Positions 1-9,542 of a stretch of 64,000 bases of DNA are shown one piece after another. The translations under genes and the position numbers were made by a program. The first letter of the stretch is position 1. The number at the start of each line of letters is the position of its first letter. The notes beneath the pieces were generated by a model. The model saw nothing but the letters and a program-made list of their open reading frames with translations. It searched no databases and was not told where the DNA came from. The DNA is from Deltaproteobacteria bacterium. Its GTDB lineage: Bacteria; Desulfobacterota; JAFDED01. Location: the NCBI GenBank assembly GCA_019310535.1, contig JAFDED010000008.1, forward strand, positions 1-64,000, read 5' to 3'.

Positions 1-2
1 AC

Positions 3-26
3 AGGATTTGCTCAAGAGCAAATCCT
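3..26. terminator. Perfect 11-bp hairpin at the window edge
   Basis: AGGATTTGCTC and GAGCAAATCCT form a perfect 11-bp stem around a 2-base AA centre, followed by a weak pyrimidine run (CTCTTATTGTT). It could be the terminator of a gene lying to the left of the window. The T tract is poor, so a different role (recombination scar, protein-binding palindrome) is possible. Confidence 0.35.
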
Positions 27-417
27 CTCTTATTGTTGCCTCTGCACCCATTGCTGTATTTCCTTCCATCCTTCCTTACCCATAACTTTTATCCTGACCA
101 GGGGGATACCATGTGTATTCCGTTTCCCACACATGACAAAAAATTTTCTTGACAATGGTTATTAATTATACTAGGGTCAATCTCTTTTTTGACTGTCAGT
201 CTAAAAAATAGTTCACTCTCCATTAAATTACTGGGCATCAGTTATCGTGAGTATAGAGTATAGATCTGGCGCGATAGACATCTCCGGTTATTCAGCTTTT
301 CATCTGCCCTGTGCCCTGCCGGACGCAGCTTTTCTAATTTCATTTTTTAACTTCATTTCTTAACAGTTTTTAATTTGAAGAGGCAAAGGTTGTCAATCGT
401 GTAAATCCCTTGAAGAA
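27..417. other. Non-coding leader before the large repeat protein
   Basis: AT-rich stretch with no credible open reading frame. A TTGACA hexamer at 149-154 is followed by TATACT at 167-172, but the 12-base spacing is too short for a normal sigma-70 promoter. Nothing else is recognisable. Confidence 0.4.
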
Positions 418-3400
418 GTGCGGATAGTGAACCGTTATCTTATCAGACAGAAACAGAAGCGGGCGAAACGCCCTAATCAAAGGGCGCATAGTCCACCCAG
501 GACTCTAAGCTTTATGATTGTCCTGGGCCTTATCGCTATTTTTCTCTTGATCTTGAATGCGCCGCCAGTGTTTGCGGCGGATTGCCCAGACAACGACAAT
601 GACGGCTATGTGGTTTGCGACGGCGTCTGCACAGTGCCAAGTGGCAAGGCGTGCGGGGACGAGAACTGCGATGACAACGACGCCGATGTGTATCCTGGTG
701 CTACTGACATCTGCGATGGAAAAGATAACGACTGTGACAATGTGGTAGACGAGGACTTTGTTGAGAATCAGAATTGCCAAGTGTTTATTAATCCTTGCAT
801 CAATTATTCGATTTTGGAGTGCGACAATGGCCAAGAAATATGTCCAGAACCGGAAATGGGTTGGAATACCCCGGAAGATGAGCTTGCTTATACAGCAGCG
901 TGCCACGACGGGGTGGACAACGACTGCGACAACGATGTGGACGAAGATGATTCAGATTGTGAGGCAACCGAGGGTGAGCGTTGTAACGGCCTGGACGACG
1001 ACTACAACGATTCGATAGACGATAACGTCGTTGTTGGCTTTAATCTTGGTGACCCATGCGAGGTGGGCGAGGGTATTTGCCTGCGGCAGGGTATTTTGAT
1101 ATGCGGGGAAGACGACACGGTATACGTATGCAGTGCAACGCCGGGTTCGCCGAAGAACGAAAACACCCCGGGGAGGTGTACCGACGGGCTCGATAACAAT
1201 TGCGACGGCTTGACGGACCTTGATGACCCGGAGTGCCAGGAAGAGGAGAAGTGCGACGGCATCGACAACGACGGTGACCTCCTGGTAGATGAGGACTTCA
1301 AACCACCTTTGGGAGATTTGGGAGATCCCTGCACTGTTGGAATCGGCGCATGCGAGAATACCGGTATAATGGTCTGCAGCCCTGACGGGATGGGGACAAT
1401 CTGCAGTGTGGTCCCGGGTTTGGCAAGCGTGGAGGGGCCGACCGGTCCCACCTGCGACGACACGATAGATAACGACTGCGACGGCGACACTGACTGGTAT
1501 GACTCGGGTTGCTGGCAGACCACCCTTTCAGCCTGGTGTGCCTTGCCGTACCTCCGGGGCAGGCCGGGCCGCGATTGCACCGGCTGGCACGAAATCCAGT
1601 TCGGCACCAATAGTGAGAACGCCGAGGTCACCGTTGAGCTGCTGGCACTGAATGAGAATGGCGAGATCCTTAATGAGGAGCAGCTTCTCGTGGAATACGG
1701 TGACGAGGTTCACCTGGCAAGCCGCCTTGATCCTGATGATTGGAAATGGCGATCTTGGAGCTACGGGAGGAGAGGCACTCGCACTCGCCACGAGGTCTTC
1801 GCTCCTGTTCCAATGCTCCGCGTCACCGTCAAAGATGATTTGAACAGGACGACGCAGGCCTATTGCTCCAACATCCCCTATGCCCAGGTTATTGAGCCCT
1901 CCGGCACGGTGGTCAGCGAGTCCGAGGGCGACGTCACGAATGTTCTCGTGGCCATCCCCCTCACCGACCCATCGTCTCTCATCGTCGAGGTTGACGGCGT
2001 GGACATTCTGCTTGAGCTGGGAATATCCGATCCTTCTTCCGAATGCTCTCCTGCGCTGCCTTGCAACGGCACCGTTATGATCAACAGCCAAAGCGTCGAG
2101 GTCTCGGAGCTGGTGGTCCAGGTCTCGCCAATTGACGTGGAGGGGAGCAACACGCTCACCATGAAGCTGTCCAACCTGGGGTGCGGCGGGCACCTTATAG
2201 TGGTGCAAGGCCAGAAGTTGCCCGGCTCGTTCCCCGCACGTGTAACCAAGGAGTGCCACGTCGACGACCTGTGCGCCGAAGGATCATCCAGCGGCCTTGC
2301 TGTATTTATCGAGTCGCCGACCGAAAACGATGTCATCGACGAGTTCCCGGTTACTGTCGTAGGCCAGGCTTGCAGCGGCCGCGAAATTGTAGATTTGAGG
2401 ATCAACGGCAAAGGTGTGGACATCGGCACGCAGCCATTCACCCCCCTCGGCGTGGAAGGCTGCGACGGGGAAACCTCTGTTGGCACATACCTAGTGGACT
2501 TCGATGTCCAAATGTACCAAACGAACCTGGCGCAAGACGTCACATCCGGCGATGTGCCTTTAATCACCTTGGACCCGGGTTCAAACAACCTTGTCGGCAT
2601 GGTGATGGATGATGAGGGAAACAGGTCTTATAGCGAGCCGCTGTATTTCGCGGTCGGCGATGTGGCGTCGCCCGGCACCGTGCCGCTGAGGATCCAGGAG
2701 CAGGTCTTTTCGGACGTGAAAGCGCAGGTTAAGGAGTCAGTCCAGCTAGCTCTGAACGCCACGGAGACCGAAATCGAGAACGCCTTCGTCGTCGGTATCA
2801 CTGAAGGAGCCGTGGATACCCTGTTCTCTGAGAAGTGCGCGGATGCGACGGATGAGTTCAAGAACAAGGTAAGGGAAGCAATCAATCAGTCATTTGCAAC
2901 CAATCCGCCCAAAAAAAAGATCAGTTATCCGTGTTCCTGTGACCCCTGGGTTTATGCTAAAAACCCTGTGGTGACGTTCGAAAATGTAAATATCGCCTGT
3001 GATGCTGATTTCAAGGAGGAACAGTTCACGGTTTTTATGGATCTTCCTGACTTGACTGTCAGGGTTACTCTTTACGGACATTGCGAAACGGAAGGCATTT
3101 TTGGCGAGTGTTTTACCGAGACCATTATAAGCGGGTGGGCCCAGGTTACCGTTAGCAATATCTGGATGGAGTTTGACGTGACGGAGAATCAACTGCTTTA
3201 TGGGACCGACCCCGGGGGCCAGGACTTTGACACGGGGGTGCAGGGGAATCTCCAATCTTCAATCAGCACAGAAATCAACTGCTGGGGCGCCTGGTTCTGT
3301 GATGTTTTTGTAACAGTCTTTACCCTCGGCTTCGTCGATTTGACCCCTGATATCGACATTTCGACGGATCTGGACTTCAAGGAAGCTGTCGGAGCCGGCG

Positions 3401-4656
3401 AGCCTGACCCGGTCTCTCTCGGCGAGATCAAGGTTGCTAAGGAAGAAGTGGAGGAATACGGGCAAGAGCTCGAAGGAACGCTGTCCAGTGTCGAAATCAC
3501 GGCGAAAGGCATCGTGGCCGGTCTCACGGGAAAGTTTGCCACGACGGCCCCCCTGGATCCAGAGGTGCAGAGCACGCCGTGGGCCGTGCTCACGCCCGCC
3601 GGTCTACCCACAATGCTCGTGCCTGACGCAGAAGACGTGTTCATTGCCCTGGCGGACGACACGATCAATCAGCTCTTCGCCAGTCTCACGGCCATGGGTG
3701 GGCTCAAGACGGGCTGCCAGGACTCCGGCAAGACCGTCTCTGACCTGATCCCCGTGGATTGCGGTTCCCTGTCCGTGGGCGAGTGCAGTAACGACTCCAG
3801 CATCGCCTGTAAGGAGGACGCGGACTGCGACGGCGGTTTATGTGAAGAAAACTCCGCAAAGACCACCATCCTTCAGGGAGCTTGCTATGGCTTCCAAGGC
3901 TACGACTGCGACGCTCTGCCGCTGGGGCGAAAGCTGGCGTGCCAGGCGGTCAAGAACAAGATGCAGCAGTTCAACATCAATGGAAGCCAGCCGCTCCTGT
4001 TCTGCTCCCGTCAAGACATTCCCCCGCGACTCCTGATCCAGGACGATCCCGGTACAACAGATTGGGTTGAGACCACGCTGCGCCTCAACGACCTCTCCGT
4101 GGCAATGGTCGTGGACAGAAATGGCAACCAGATTCTCGATGGTGAGCTGACCAGCATACCCAAGTGCTTCGAGGAAGGTTCATCCACCGTGGGCGACTGT
4201 GCTTTCTTCGCGCTCTGCCTGGATCTGAACCTCGAGACCGCTATGCAACTGGCTGAGAAGCACTGCGAGAACGACGCCGAAATCATCTGTACAAGTGATT
4301 CTGATTGCGAGTCGGTTGTAGGAGGTGGCTGCGTTGACGTCTGCGAAGAGGGCAAGCCCGGTTTTATCACCCGCGTCAATGAGATAGTGATAACCCCTCG
4401 AGCGGCTGGTGTCATGTGCGGCGGAACCACCACGCCCGGAGATGACGAGATGGTGGCCAATGAAGGGGCGCAGAACGAAACCAACGATATTCTCATTCAG
4501 AACGCCACCCGCTTCACTCCGCCCATTTGCATCGAAGGGCTCACCCTTGGAGATTTCGTCGAATTCTATAACCCGAGACTGATCGCCATCGAAGCCGATG
4601 GAGACCTGGACTTCCAGGACTACCTTGGCATCACGGGTGACGTTCAGGCACCATAA
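418..4656 (+). CDS. Large secreted protein with MopE-like Cys/Asp repeats
   Basis: A 1412-residue protein. A long basic N-terminus (about residues 1-30) precedes a hydrophobic signal segment (about 31-50) ending VFAA-DCPDND, so export is expected. The first ~330 residues hold repeated acidic/Cys motifs of the MopE putative metal-binding type: CDGKDNDCDNVVDEDF, CHDGVDNDCDNDVDE, CTDGLDNNCDGLTD, CDGIDNDGDLLVDEDF, CDDTIDNDCDGDTDW. Such Dx(D/N)xDG-like loops suggest calcium or other metal binding. The rest is beta-rich without a domain I can name, plus Cys clusters near residues 1125 and 1290 (CKEDADCDGGLC, CTSDSDCESVVGGGC). The start is a GTG; another GTG three codons later (427) is possible. It stands alone, with a terminator just downstream. 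Likely cell-surface or extracellular, and a possible type II secretion substrate (inference). Confidence 0.85.
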   Translation: MRIVNRYLIRQKQKRAKRPNQRAHSPPRTLSFMIVLGLIAIFLLILNAPPVFAADCPDNDNDGYVVCDGVCTVPSGKACGDENCDDNDADVYPGATDICDGKDNDCDNVVDEDFVENQNCQVFINPCINYSILECDNGQEICPEPEMGWNTPEDELAYTAACHDGVDNDCDNDVDEDDSDCEATEGERCNGLDDDYNDSIDDNVVVGFNLGDPCEVGEGICLRQGILICGEDDTVYVCSATPGSPKNENTPGRCTDGLDNNCDGLTDLDDPECQEEEKCDGIDNDGDLLVDEDFKPPLGDLGDPCTVGIGACENTGIMVCSPDGMGTICSVVPGLASVEGPTGPTCDDTIDNDCDGDTDWYDSGCWQTTLSAWCALPYLRGRPGRDCTGWHEIQFGTNSENAEVTVELLALNENGEILNEEQLLVEYGDEVHLASRLDPDDWKWRSWSYGRRGTRTRHEVFAPVPMLRVTVKDDLNRTTQAYCSNIPYAQVIEPSGTVVSESEGDVTNVLVAIPLTDPSSLIVEVDGVDILLELGISDPSSECSPALPCNGTVMINSQSVEVSELVVQVSPIDVEGSNTLTMKLSNLGCGGHLIVVQGQKLPGSFPARVTKECHVDDLCAEGSSSGLAVFIESPTENDVIDEFPVTVVGQACSGREIVDLRINGKGVDIGTQPFTPLGVEGCDGETSVGTYLVDFDVQMYQTNLAQDVTSGDVPLITLDPGSNNLVGMVMDDEGNRSYSEPLYFAVGDVASPGTVPLRIQEQVFSDVKAQVKESVQLALNATETEIENAFVVGITEGAVDTLFSEKCADATDEFKNKVREAINQSFATNPPKKKISYPCSCDPWVYAKNPVVTFENVNIACDADFKEEQFTVFMDLPDLTVRVTLYGHCETEGIFGECFTETIISGWAQVTVSNIWMEFDVTENQLLYGTDPGGQDFDTGVQGNLQSSISTEINCWGAWFCDVFVTVFTLGFVDLTPDIDISTDLDFKEAVGAGEPDPVSLGEIKVAKEEVEEYGQELEGTLSSVEITAKGIVAGLTGKFATTAPLDPEVQSTPWAVLTPAGLPTMLVPDAEDVFIALADDTINQLFASLTAMGGLKTGCQDSGKTVSDLIPVDCGSLSVGECSNDSSIACKEDADCDGGLCEENSAKTTILQGACYGFQGYDCDALPLGRKLACQAVKNKMQQFNINGSQPLLFCSRQDIPPRLLIQDDPGTTDWVETTLRLNDLSVAMVVDRNGNQILDGELTSIPKCFEEGSSTVGDCAFFALCLDLNLETAMQLAEKHCENDAEIICTSDSDCESVVGGGCVDVCEEGKPGFITRVNEIVITPRAAGVMCGGTTTPGDDEMVANEGAQNETNDILIQNATRFTPPICIEGLTLGDFVEFYNPRLIAIEADGDLDFQDYLGITGDVQAP

Positions 4657-4676
4657 TAACCAGTCCTTTGTGAGGT

Positions 4677-4719
4677 ACGGCGCTCAGTCAATAGACCGGG
4701 CGCCGTGCTCTTCTTTTTT
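4677..4719 (+). terminator. Rho-independent terminator after the repeat protein
   Basis: ACGGCGC (4677-4683) pairs perfectly with GCGCCGT (4700-4706) across a 16-base loop that can itself pair GTC/GAC, followed by CTTCTTTTTT. It lies 21 bp after the stop codon of the large secreted protein. Confidence 0.65.
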
Positions 4720-5718
4720 CCACTGTTGATACACTCGACCCGAAATACTGAGCAAAATATCCAAAGGTTTTATACGAGTTAGATCTCTCCTGTAGTTGGA
4801 AAAGATTGCTGGGCGCTGAGGGCAAGGGGCACAAGTTAGTCTTTCAGATATGGGGGTGAGGAGCATCCCCCCGTTTAGTAGAATGCCCATGGGAGAGGAA
4901 AAAACCTTAGGCTTCTATTCTCCACGATCAAGATTGAGTAGGGTGATATCGGCTTGGAAGGGAAACAGCTCTTCCAGGCGATGGCGGCTCCCACGGTAAC
5001 GATAATGCGGAGATCATCTGGAAAGTATCGAAGAATATCTGGTGCTGAAGAATACTACATATTGTGCTTTCAGTAATGAGGCCAAAAGTATATGTATCTG
5101 CTATCGATCATCACTATTTGGATCCCTTGAAAAGCCACGATTCACAAGTGTAATCTTTACTGCTCGATATATTTGTAAATTTCCAGTCGCGTGATTCGCA
5201 ATTAAATTAAACAGGAGATGTGCTTCCGCAATAATTTAATCTACTGGCTCAATCAATCTTTAGGAGGCGATAAACGGTAGATCCTAAAAAATAATAAATG
5301 CTAAGTGTTGGACAAAGGCGAGAGGACACGTGCATGCTCATTAAGGAAAACCATTACTTTCTCTGAATTGCCTTTTCTGGGGGTAATATCCCTTATTTCT
5401 CAGCTGGTCAGAGTGCACACATCGGCTCCGAGAAACTCTGCGAGCCCTTTCACCTGGCGACCCGAATCCATGCTTTTAGCCCGTATCCTTTCGCCCGAGG
5501 TCTTCGGATTAGCAGGGTATTCTTTATTAAAAATTTGTCTTGGAATCTGAACGGTTAACTGATATATTGGGAGCATGCAATGTTGCCTGTATTTTCAAGG
5601 GTCTGTCCCGAGTGGCTGGGCATCCAGTCCGATATTGCCCGGACAGGGTTCTTTGAAAACACAATATCAATATACGGGAGGGAGCGGAAAAAACCCAACA
5701 TGCTGAAGCCGGCGGCGT
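4720..5718. other. About 1 kb without a recognisable gene
   Basis: Short open frames exist (for example 81 codons at 5305 and 72 codons at 5580), but they show no domain, no convincing ribosome binding site and no conserved-looking composition; the second runs into the antisense of purB. I see no RNA gene or repeat here. Confidence 0.5.
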
Positions 5719-7032
5719 TTATTGCTCTTCTTTTGCTTTCGGCCCAAAAACTCTGGCAAAGATATGATCCACATGGCTTAAGTGATGTTCCAGGTTGAAT
5801 ATCTTCGCAATTTCTTCCTTGTTCAACGTTTTCGCTATGTCAGCATCATTTTCAATGAGTGAGCGGAAATCAGCGCCTTCTTCCCATGCCTTCATGGCGT
5901 TTCGCTGAACCAGGGCATAAGCCTCTTCCCGGGTCAACCCCTTTCGTGCCAGCGCCAGCAGGACACCCTCGGAGTAAAAAAGCCCCTGTGTTCGTTCCAT
6001 GTTTTCGCGCATTCTGTCCGGATAGATCATCAAATTTTCCAGGATGCCGCAGAATCGATTCAGCATATAGTCCACCAGTATGGTGCTGTCGGGCCCGATG
6101 ACACGCTCAACGGAGGAATGGCTTATATCGCGCTCATGCCACAGAGGTACGTTCTCCATGGCCGCCATGGCATATGATCGGACGAGCCTGGCGAGGCCGC
6201 AGAGATTCTCTGAAAGGATCGGGTTGCGCTTGTGCGGCATGGCGGACGAGCCTTTCTGGCCTGCGTGAAAGAACTCCTCGGCCTCAAGCACTTCTGTTCG
6301 CTGGAGGTGGCGGATTTCCAGAGCGAACTTTTCCACCGACGTGGCCACCATGGCCAGGGCACAGAAAAATTCGGCGTGCCTGTCCCGCTGGATGATCTGG
6401 CTGGAGACCGAGGCGGGTTTTAAACCCAGTTTTCGGCAGACATAGTGCTCCACCTCCGGCGCCAGGTAGGAGAAAGTTCCCACCGCGCCCGAGATCTTTC
6501 CGGTGGAGATAGTCTCCCGGGCCATTTCCATACGGCGGATGTTGCGTCTTGTCTCCTCGTGCCATAGCGCCATCTTGAGTCCGAAGGTGACCGGCTCAGC
6601 ATGGACCCCATGCGTTCTGCCCATCATAACGGTATTTTTGTGCCGGAGAGCCGTCTTTTTCAAAATGGACAAAAGCCTTCGCAGATCTTCGAGGATCACA
6701 TCGGATGCTTCACGAAGCTGAAGGGCAAAGGTGGTATCAAGAATGTCCGAAGAAGTCAACCCCAGGTGAATGTAACGGGAATCCGGTCCCACCGACTCGG
6801 CCACATCGGTTAAAAAAGCGATGACATCGTGGCGGATGGTGCGTTCGATCTCCTCGATCCGGGCCGCGTCGAATCGGGCACGGCTCCGGATATTCTCTAC
6901 TGCCCCAGCAGGAATCTCCCCCATCATGGCCAGGGCCTCGCACACAAGGACCTCTACCTTAAGCCACTTGGAATATCGGTTTTGTGCCTCCCAGATGGCA
7001 GCCATAACAGGTCTGGTGTAACGCTCAATCAT
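5719..7032 (-). CDS. purB: Adenylosuccinate lyase
   Basis: Cleaves SAICAR to AICAR and adenylosuccinate to AMP, releasing fumarate, in cytoplasmic purine synthesis. The 437-residue length is normal for the shorter bacterial form. The fumarase/aspartase superfamily signature loop SSAMPHKRNP is present around residue 260; the TSSDILDT region (about 112-119) and MGRTHGVHAEP (about 137-147) supply the other active-site segments. The ATG start is preceded by GGAGGG. The gene is isolated: large gene-poor stretches lie on both sides and no other purine gene is nearby. Identification is secure. Confidence 0.97.
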   Translation of the reverse strand: MIERYTRPVMAAIWEAQNRYSKWLKVEVLVCEALAMMGEIPAGAVENIRSRARFDAARIEEIERTIRHDVIAFLTDVAESVGPDSRYIHLGLTSSDILDTTFALQLREASDVILEDLRRLLSILKKTALRHKNTVMMGRTHGVHAEPVTFGLKMALWHEETRRNIRRMEMARETISTGKISGAVGTFSYLAPEVEHYVCRKLGLKPASVSSQIIQRDRHAEFFCALAMVATSVEKFALEIRHLQRTEVLEAEEFFHAGQKGSSAMPHKRNPILSENLCGLARLVRSYAMAAMENVPLWHERDISHSSVERVIGPDSTILVDYMLNRFCGILENLMIYPDRMRENMERTQGLFYSEGVLLALARKGLTREEAYALVQRNAMKAWEEGADFRSLIENDADIAKTLNKEEIAKIFNLEHHLSHVDHIFARVFGPKAKEEQ

Positions 7033-7065
7033 AGAACTCCCTCCAGCAACAAATAAATAATAGAA

Positions 7066-7185
7066 TAGAATTATCCACTTTGGTCAGCAACATATTGATC
7101 AACGATATTACGTTAATACCGCCAATAATATAGATGAAAAATGTTGTTGGGGTGGCCCGGGCGACAGGTCGTCCGTGTCCCCCAC
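7066..7185 (+). repeat. MITE-like repeat, copy A (left-end fragment)
   Basis: Starts with TAGAATTATCCACTT, the left terminal inverted repeat of the family, and continues with sequence matching the first ~110 bases of copies at 9543 and 50789, including a degraded version of the first internal hairpin (GCCCGGGCGAC...GTCGTCCG). The right two thirds are missing. It lies directly upstream of purB. Confidence 0.75.
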
Positions 7186-7704
7186 CACTAACATCTTTGA
7201 TCTTTGAGGGACAGCCTATTTCGTTACCCACACGGTTACATAGCAGCAGGTGCTTGCTGATTTAAATCGATACTTCTAACGAGTAATAATAACGGCGCTT
7301 TTAACTCTCCGTTCTGTTGATAATTATGCGATGAACGGGTCATGAAGGTTTTGCAATGTAATTTGTTGCGTATAGTTTCAGAAAAGGCATGGTTATATGT
7401 CCAGGAAATTTCTGCAGAAGGCCGAAAGCTCCCATCAATATGGATTATGAAGCACGAGACAGTTGGATGTCAACCGTTAAAAATGTAAATGTTAATGCAA
7501 TATGATTATGTCACCCTCCAAATTCCTCACAGAGCGCATTGTCGAATATGTAGATCTGCCGGAAAAAGACGAAACAAACGGGGTGGAGGAGGCCCAATGA
7601 GGCGATGAAGGATGAAAGGTTTTTCTCATATCCAATAGACACAACTTTTCGGGGATGAAGTGCGTTGAACGGTTCTAAACCTAAGCCCTGAAAAAGAGGC
7701 GCAG
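7186..7704. other. Gene-poor region
   Basis: No open reading frame with recognisable features. AT-rich, with no clear hairpin or promoter that I would defend. It separates the truncated repeat from the small lipoprotein gene. Confidence 0.4.
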
Positions 7705-7947
7705 ATGAAACGGACCATTGTGATTTTAACCATGATTTTTGCCGCGGCCTTTTCCGGCTGCTCAGGAAATAAGGCTAAAGAGCTCTTTGAAACCGCACAA
7801 TTTGAGGAATTGCAGAACAATCTGGATCATGCCAGGTTATTATACCAGGAGATTATAACAAAGTATCCTGACAGCGAATGTGCCAAGCAAGCCGAGGATA
7901 GGCTGACTGTATTACAAAAAAACATTAACCACCCGGCGCGACGGTGA
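7705..7947 (+). CDS. Small lipoprotein with a TPR-like repeat
   Basis: An 80-residue protein with a lipoprotein signal: basic start MKRT, hydrophobic stretch, lipobox FSGC with Cys at about residue 19. The mature part, KELFETAQFEELQNNLDHARLLYQEIITKYPDSECAKQAEDRL in outline, is one helical TPR-like unit as seen in YbgF/BamD-type envelope proteins (A..LYQ.I...YPDS..A..A). Probably anchored in a membrane facing the periplasm. A zinc-ribbon mini-protein follows 68 bp later. Function unknown. Confidence 0.7.
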   Translation: MKRTIVILTMIFAAAFSGCSGNKAKELFETAQFEELQNNLDHARLLYQEIITKYPDSECAKQAEDRLTVLQKNINHPARR

Positions 7948-8015
7948 AAGCAGCTTTGTGTCAATGAAGGGAGTTCCGGGCTCCCTTCCCCTGACCTATA
8001 GACAGGAGAAGCAAA

Positions 8016-8192
8016 ATGGATGAAACGTTACAGGGAATTGATAAATTAGAGTGCCCGCATTGCCAAAGTAAAAACGTCAAAGGATTGGGTCATATTTTTG
8101 GATCAGGTGAGCAGATGATGGAAGTAGGTGGATATCCATGTGAGTGCTTGGATTGCAACAAGATGTTCTTTTACGATAAAAAAAATCAATGA
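8016..8192 (+). CDS. 58-residue zinc-ribbon mini-protein
   Basis: ATG at 8016 is preceded by an AGGAGA ribosome binding site 7 bases upstream. The protein starts MDETLQGIDKLECPHCQS and carries two pairs of cysteines, CPHC (residues 13-16) and CECLDC (about 42-47), the pattern of a small zinc ribbon; a GSGEQMMEVGGYP linker joins them. It is highly charged and has no signal peptide, so it should be cytosolic. No specific function can be given. Its clean ribosome binding site and paired Cys motifs argue that it is real despite its size. Confidence 0.7.
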   Translation: MDETLQGIDKLECPHCQSKNVKGLGHIFGSGEQMMEVGGYPCECLDCNKMFFYDKKNQ

Positions 8193-8364
8193 ATGCCATG
8201 CCCGGTGATGTTTTCAATTTGGAGGAGGGCCAATTTCGTGGCCTTCATCCAAACGCATGTATTGAAACGGCTGGTAATCGATATGCGGGATGCATCTGGC
8301 AGATATACTTCTAAGGATTGTTACGCCGATCGCATCAGCCGCTTCCCTATTGTAGCGTTTTATC

Positions 8365-8658
8365 TTATAGGCCTGATAGGTTCTTTGTCTTCCTTTGCAT
8401 CGCCACATTCACTGATTTATAGTAGTCTTTTTGTACCTTAATGCTGGAGACGTTACAACACCGTTGGTTGAAAGCGGCAATCCAATTGTGCCCCGAAAGG
8501 TCCTGGACTGCGGCAAACTTTTTATCAGTGTTTAAAAACCGAGTTGCCTTAATGTGCCGGAGATGATGACGGAACGCTTTTAAGCAGGCGTATCGGGTAA
8601 AGTTATCCATACCGAAGCACGGAGAATAGCTACTGATATTTAGCCACAAACCAATCAA
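8365..8658 (-). pseudogene. Degenerate tyrosine recombinase (integrase) C-terminal relic
   Basis: The 97-codon frame contains the block FRHHLRHIKATRFLNTDKKF followed by AAVQDLSGHNW. This matches the tyrosine-recombinase core pattern HxLRHxxAT...VQxLLGH: HxLRH at about residues 31-35 and the GH at 56-57. Further on, SSIKVQKDYYKS resembles the segment bearing the catalytic tyrosine, but a dozen extra residues lie between GH and that segment, and the N-terminal catalytic arginine domain is absent. The frame also overlaps the 3' end of nudC. It is best read as a decayed fragment of a mobile-element integrase; the match is by eye. Confidence 0.45.
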
Positions 8659-9445
8659 TCAATCGACGCGCTATACTGGCTTTGTCCGGTATGCGAGGAA
8701 GATTGTGGGCTGTAAACCAGCCTGCATCTGCTATCTCCGTTTCATCTATGGTGATCTTACCGCCGGCATAGTCAGCTATAAATGCAATCATGAGCGAATG
8801 TGGGAAGGGCCAGGGCTGGCTGCCGAAGTAGCATATATTTTTCAACCCTACACCGACTTCCTCCTTAACCTCCCTTTTTATACAGTCCTCCAGTGTTTCC
8901 CCCGGCTCAACAAAACCGGCAAGAACGCTATATAACCCATGCGGGAAGCGATTGGCTCGAGCAAGAAGAATCTTATTGTCTTTTAGCACTGCAACTATAA
9001 TAGCCGGTGATATACGAGGAAAATGTAGCAGGCCGCATTTGGGGCATATTTTAGCCCGCTCATCTGTCTTGGTCTCGGAGGGAGTACCACATCGGCCGCA
9101 ATATTGGTGCGTCTGATCCCAATTCACAATCTGTATAGCACGACCGGCCAGCCAGAAAAAATCTTCTTCCAATAATCCGAATAGACTCCGTAATTCTCCA
9201 AAGGTCATCCCTTCAGGAGCAACAGCATCATCACTTAATTCAGATGAATAGCAGGGTCTGCCATCCAGTTTGCCGAGATATTGCTTGCGTATCGGTTTCA
9301 GGTTTAATTCTGCCAAATCAGCGACGCACGGGATCAAAGCGGCCTCACCCGCCAGTTTAAAGAGGAGTTTACTGTCACGAAATGCAAACCACCAGGCAGG
9401 TTCAATCCTTTCTGATGATGGGACAATAGCCGGTACAAAGTGCAT
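8630..9445 (-). CDS. nudC: NAD+ diphosphatase (NudC-type Nudix hydrolase)
   Basis: Hydrolyses NAD(H) to NMN(H) and AMP, and in well-studied relatives removes NAD caps from RNA 5' ends. The 271-residue protein has the full family layout: a variable N-terminal domain, a zinc ribbon with CGRCG and CPKCG (about residues 115-140), and a Nudix box GFVEPGETLEDCIKREVKEE (about 177-196) with the catalytic REVKEE core. The C-terminal SQPWPFPHSLM is the SQPWPFPxS motif that separates NudC from other Nudix enzymes. It is monocistronic between an integrase relic and a repeat element. Confidence 0.96.
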   Translation of the reverse strand: MHFVPAIVPSSERIEPAWWFAFRDSKLLFKLAGEAALIPCVADLAELNLKPIRKQYLGKLDGRPCYSSELSDDAVAPEGMTFGELRSLFGLLEEDFFWLAGRAIQIVNWDQTHQYCGRCGTPSETKTDERAKICPKCGLLHFPRISPAIIVAVLKDNKILLARANRFPHGLYSVLAGFVEPGETLEDCIKREVKEEVGVGLKNICYFGSQPWPFPHSLMIAFIADYAGGKITIDETEIADAGWFTAHNLPRIPDKASIARRLIDWFVAKYQ

Positions 9446-9542
9446 GAGAATTCCCTTTTAAAAGGATAACAAAACAGCATTAGGGGAGATTGAGGCACAT
9501 AGCAAAAATAGAAATTCTTGAGTCCGGCACCTCATTTACTTT

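Noticed and set aside
149-172. Sigma-70 promoter upstream of the large repeat protein
   Set aside because: TTGACA and TATACT are only 12 bases apart.
1002-2600. Several minus-strand frames of 200-240 codons inside the large repeat protein
   Set aside because: All lie opposite a clearly coding frame and show no domain or ribosome binding site.
5305-5798. Two short plus-strand frames before purB
   Set aside because: No ribosome binding site or motif; the second overlaps the antisense of purB.
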